A stretch of DNA of 64,000 bases from Okapia johnstoni. Lineage: Eukaryota > Chordata > Mammalia > Artiodactyla > Giraffidae. The stretch is taken from positions 9,424,001 through 9,488,000 of the forward strand of contig JAGTYA010000024.1 of NCBI GenBank assembly GCA_024291935.2. The letters are read 5' to 3'. Shown piece by piece: positions 63,890-64,000 of the stretch (position 1 is the stretch's first letter; every line of letters begins with the position of its first letter). The notes under the pieces are model-generated. The model searched no databases, was not told where the DNA came from, and saw only the letters and a program-made list of their open reading frames with translations. The translations under genes were made by a program, and so were the position numbers.

Positions 63890-64000
63890 ACAACTGAAAT
63901 AAATCTGAAAGAGAGTTCACATGACGAGAATACTATTTCATTTACCCAGACGTCTCAGGGTTGATTCCAGAGGGCACGATGATGGGACCAGGGACCCAAG
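63890..64000. other. Unassigned window end
   Basis: Nothing recognised. Confidence 0.3.

Noticed and set aside
1..64000. A novel multi-gene defence or biosynthetic system
   Set aside because: No set of intact, co-directed genes exists in the window. All protein-like text belongs to dead transposable elements.

Overview
This window is vertebrate nuclear DNA from a ruminant, almost certainly a bovid. The evidence is the repeat set. Bov-tA and Bov-A2 SINEs, BovB (RTE) LINEs and bovid-type L1 3' ends lie beside CHR-type tRNA-derived SINEs. Older mammal-wide repeats (MIR, L2, L1M, MLT1, MER20, MER5-like, hAT-Charlie, ERVL) fill much of the rest. Species within the bovids cannot be fixed by reading alone.

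I found no host protein-coding gene, rRNA, functional tRNA, CRISPR array or operon that I can support. The open frames are short. The longest ones are pieces of transposon proteins, such as the BovB reverse transcriptase on the minus strand at 27908-29673, or by-products of simple repeats. The window reads as intergenic or deep intronic DNA.

Layout. 1-5 kb: mostly unassigned sequence with MIR fragments and (TG)n/(CA)n tracts. 5-13.4 kb: Bov-tA, a BovB tail inserted in a MIR, a CHR-2 SINE, an old L1 end, a conserved-element candidate near 9.2-9.6 kb and a 0.7 kb TCCA-rich higher-order array at 10.77-11.49 kb. 13.4-24.3 kb: a dense cluster of antisense L1M sequence, broken up by Bov-tA, BovB and CHR insertions. 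25.4-29.7 kb: two long BovB copies in inverted orientation. 30.5-46 kb: MIR-rich DNA with several non-repetitive conserved-element candidates. 46.3-52.5 kb: a fossil bed with an MLT1 LTR, a decayed piggyBac-type transposase, a hAT-Charlie element carrying nested MLT1 and MER20 insertions, and an ERVL pol remnant. 52.5-64 kb: more MIR, CHR-2, Bov-tA and L1, and an MLT1 split by a Bov-A2 with a perfect 14-bp target duplication.

No new molecular system is evident. The observations I rate highest are the piggyBac fossil, the datable nested insertions, the BovB copy broken by what looks like a single-base deletion, and AT-rich non-repetitive blocks with homeodomain-type palindromes that may be enhancers of an unidentified neighbouring gene. 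Family names come from recognising consensus features by eye, so boundaries are approximate except where target-site duplications are given.
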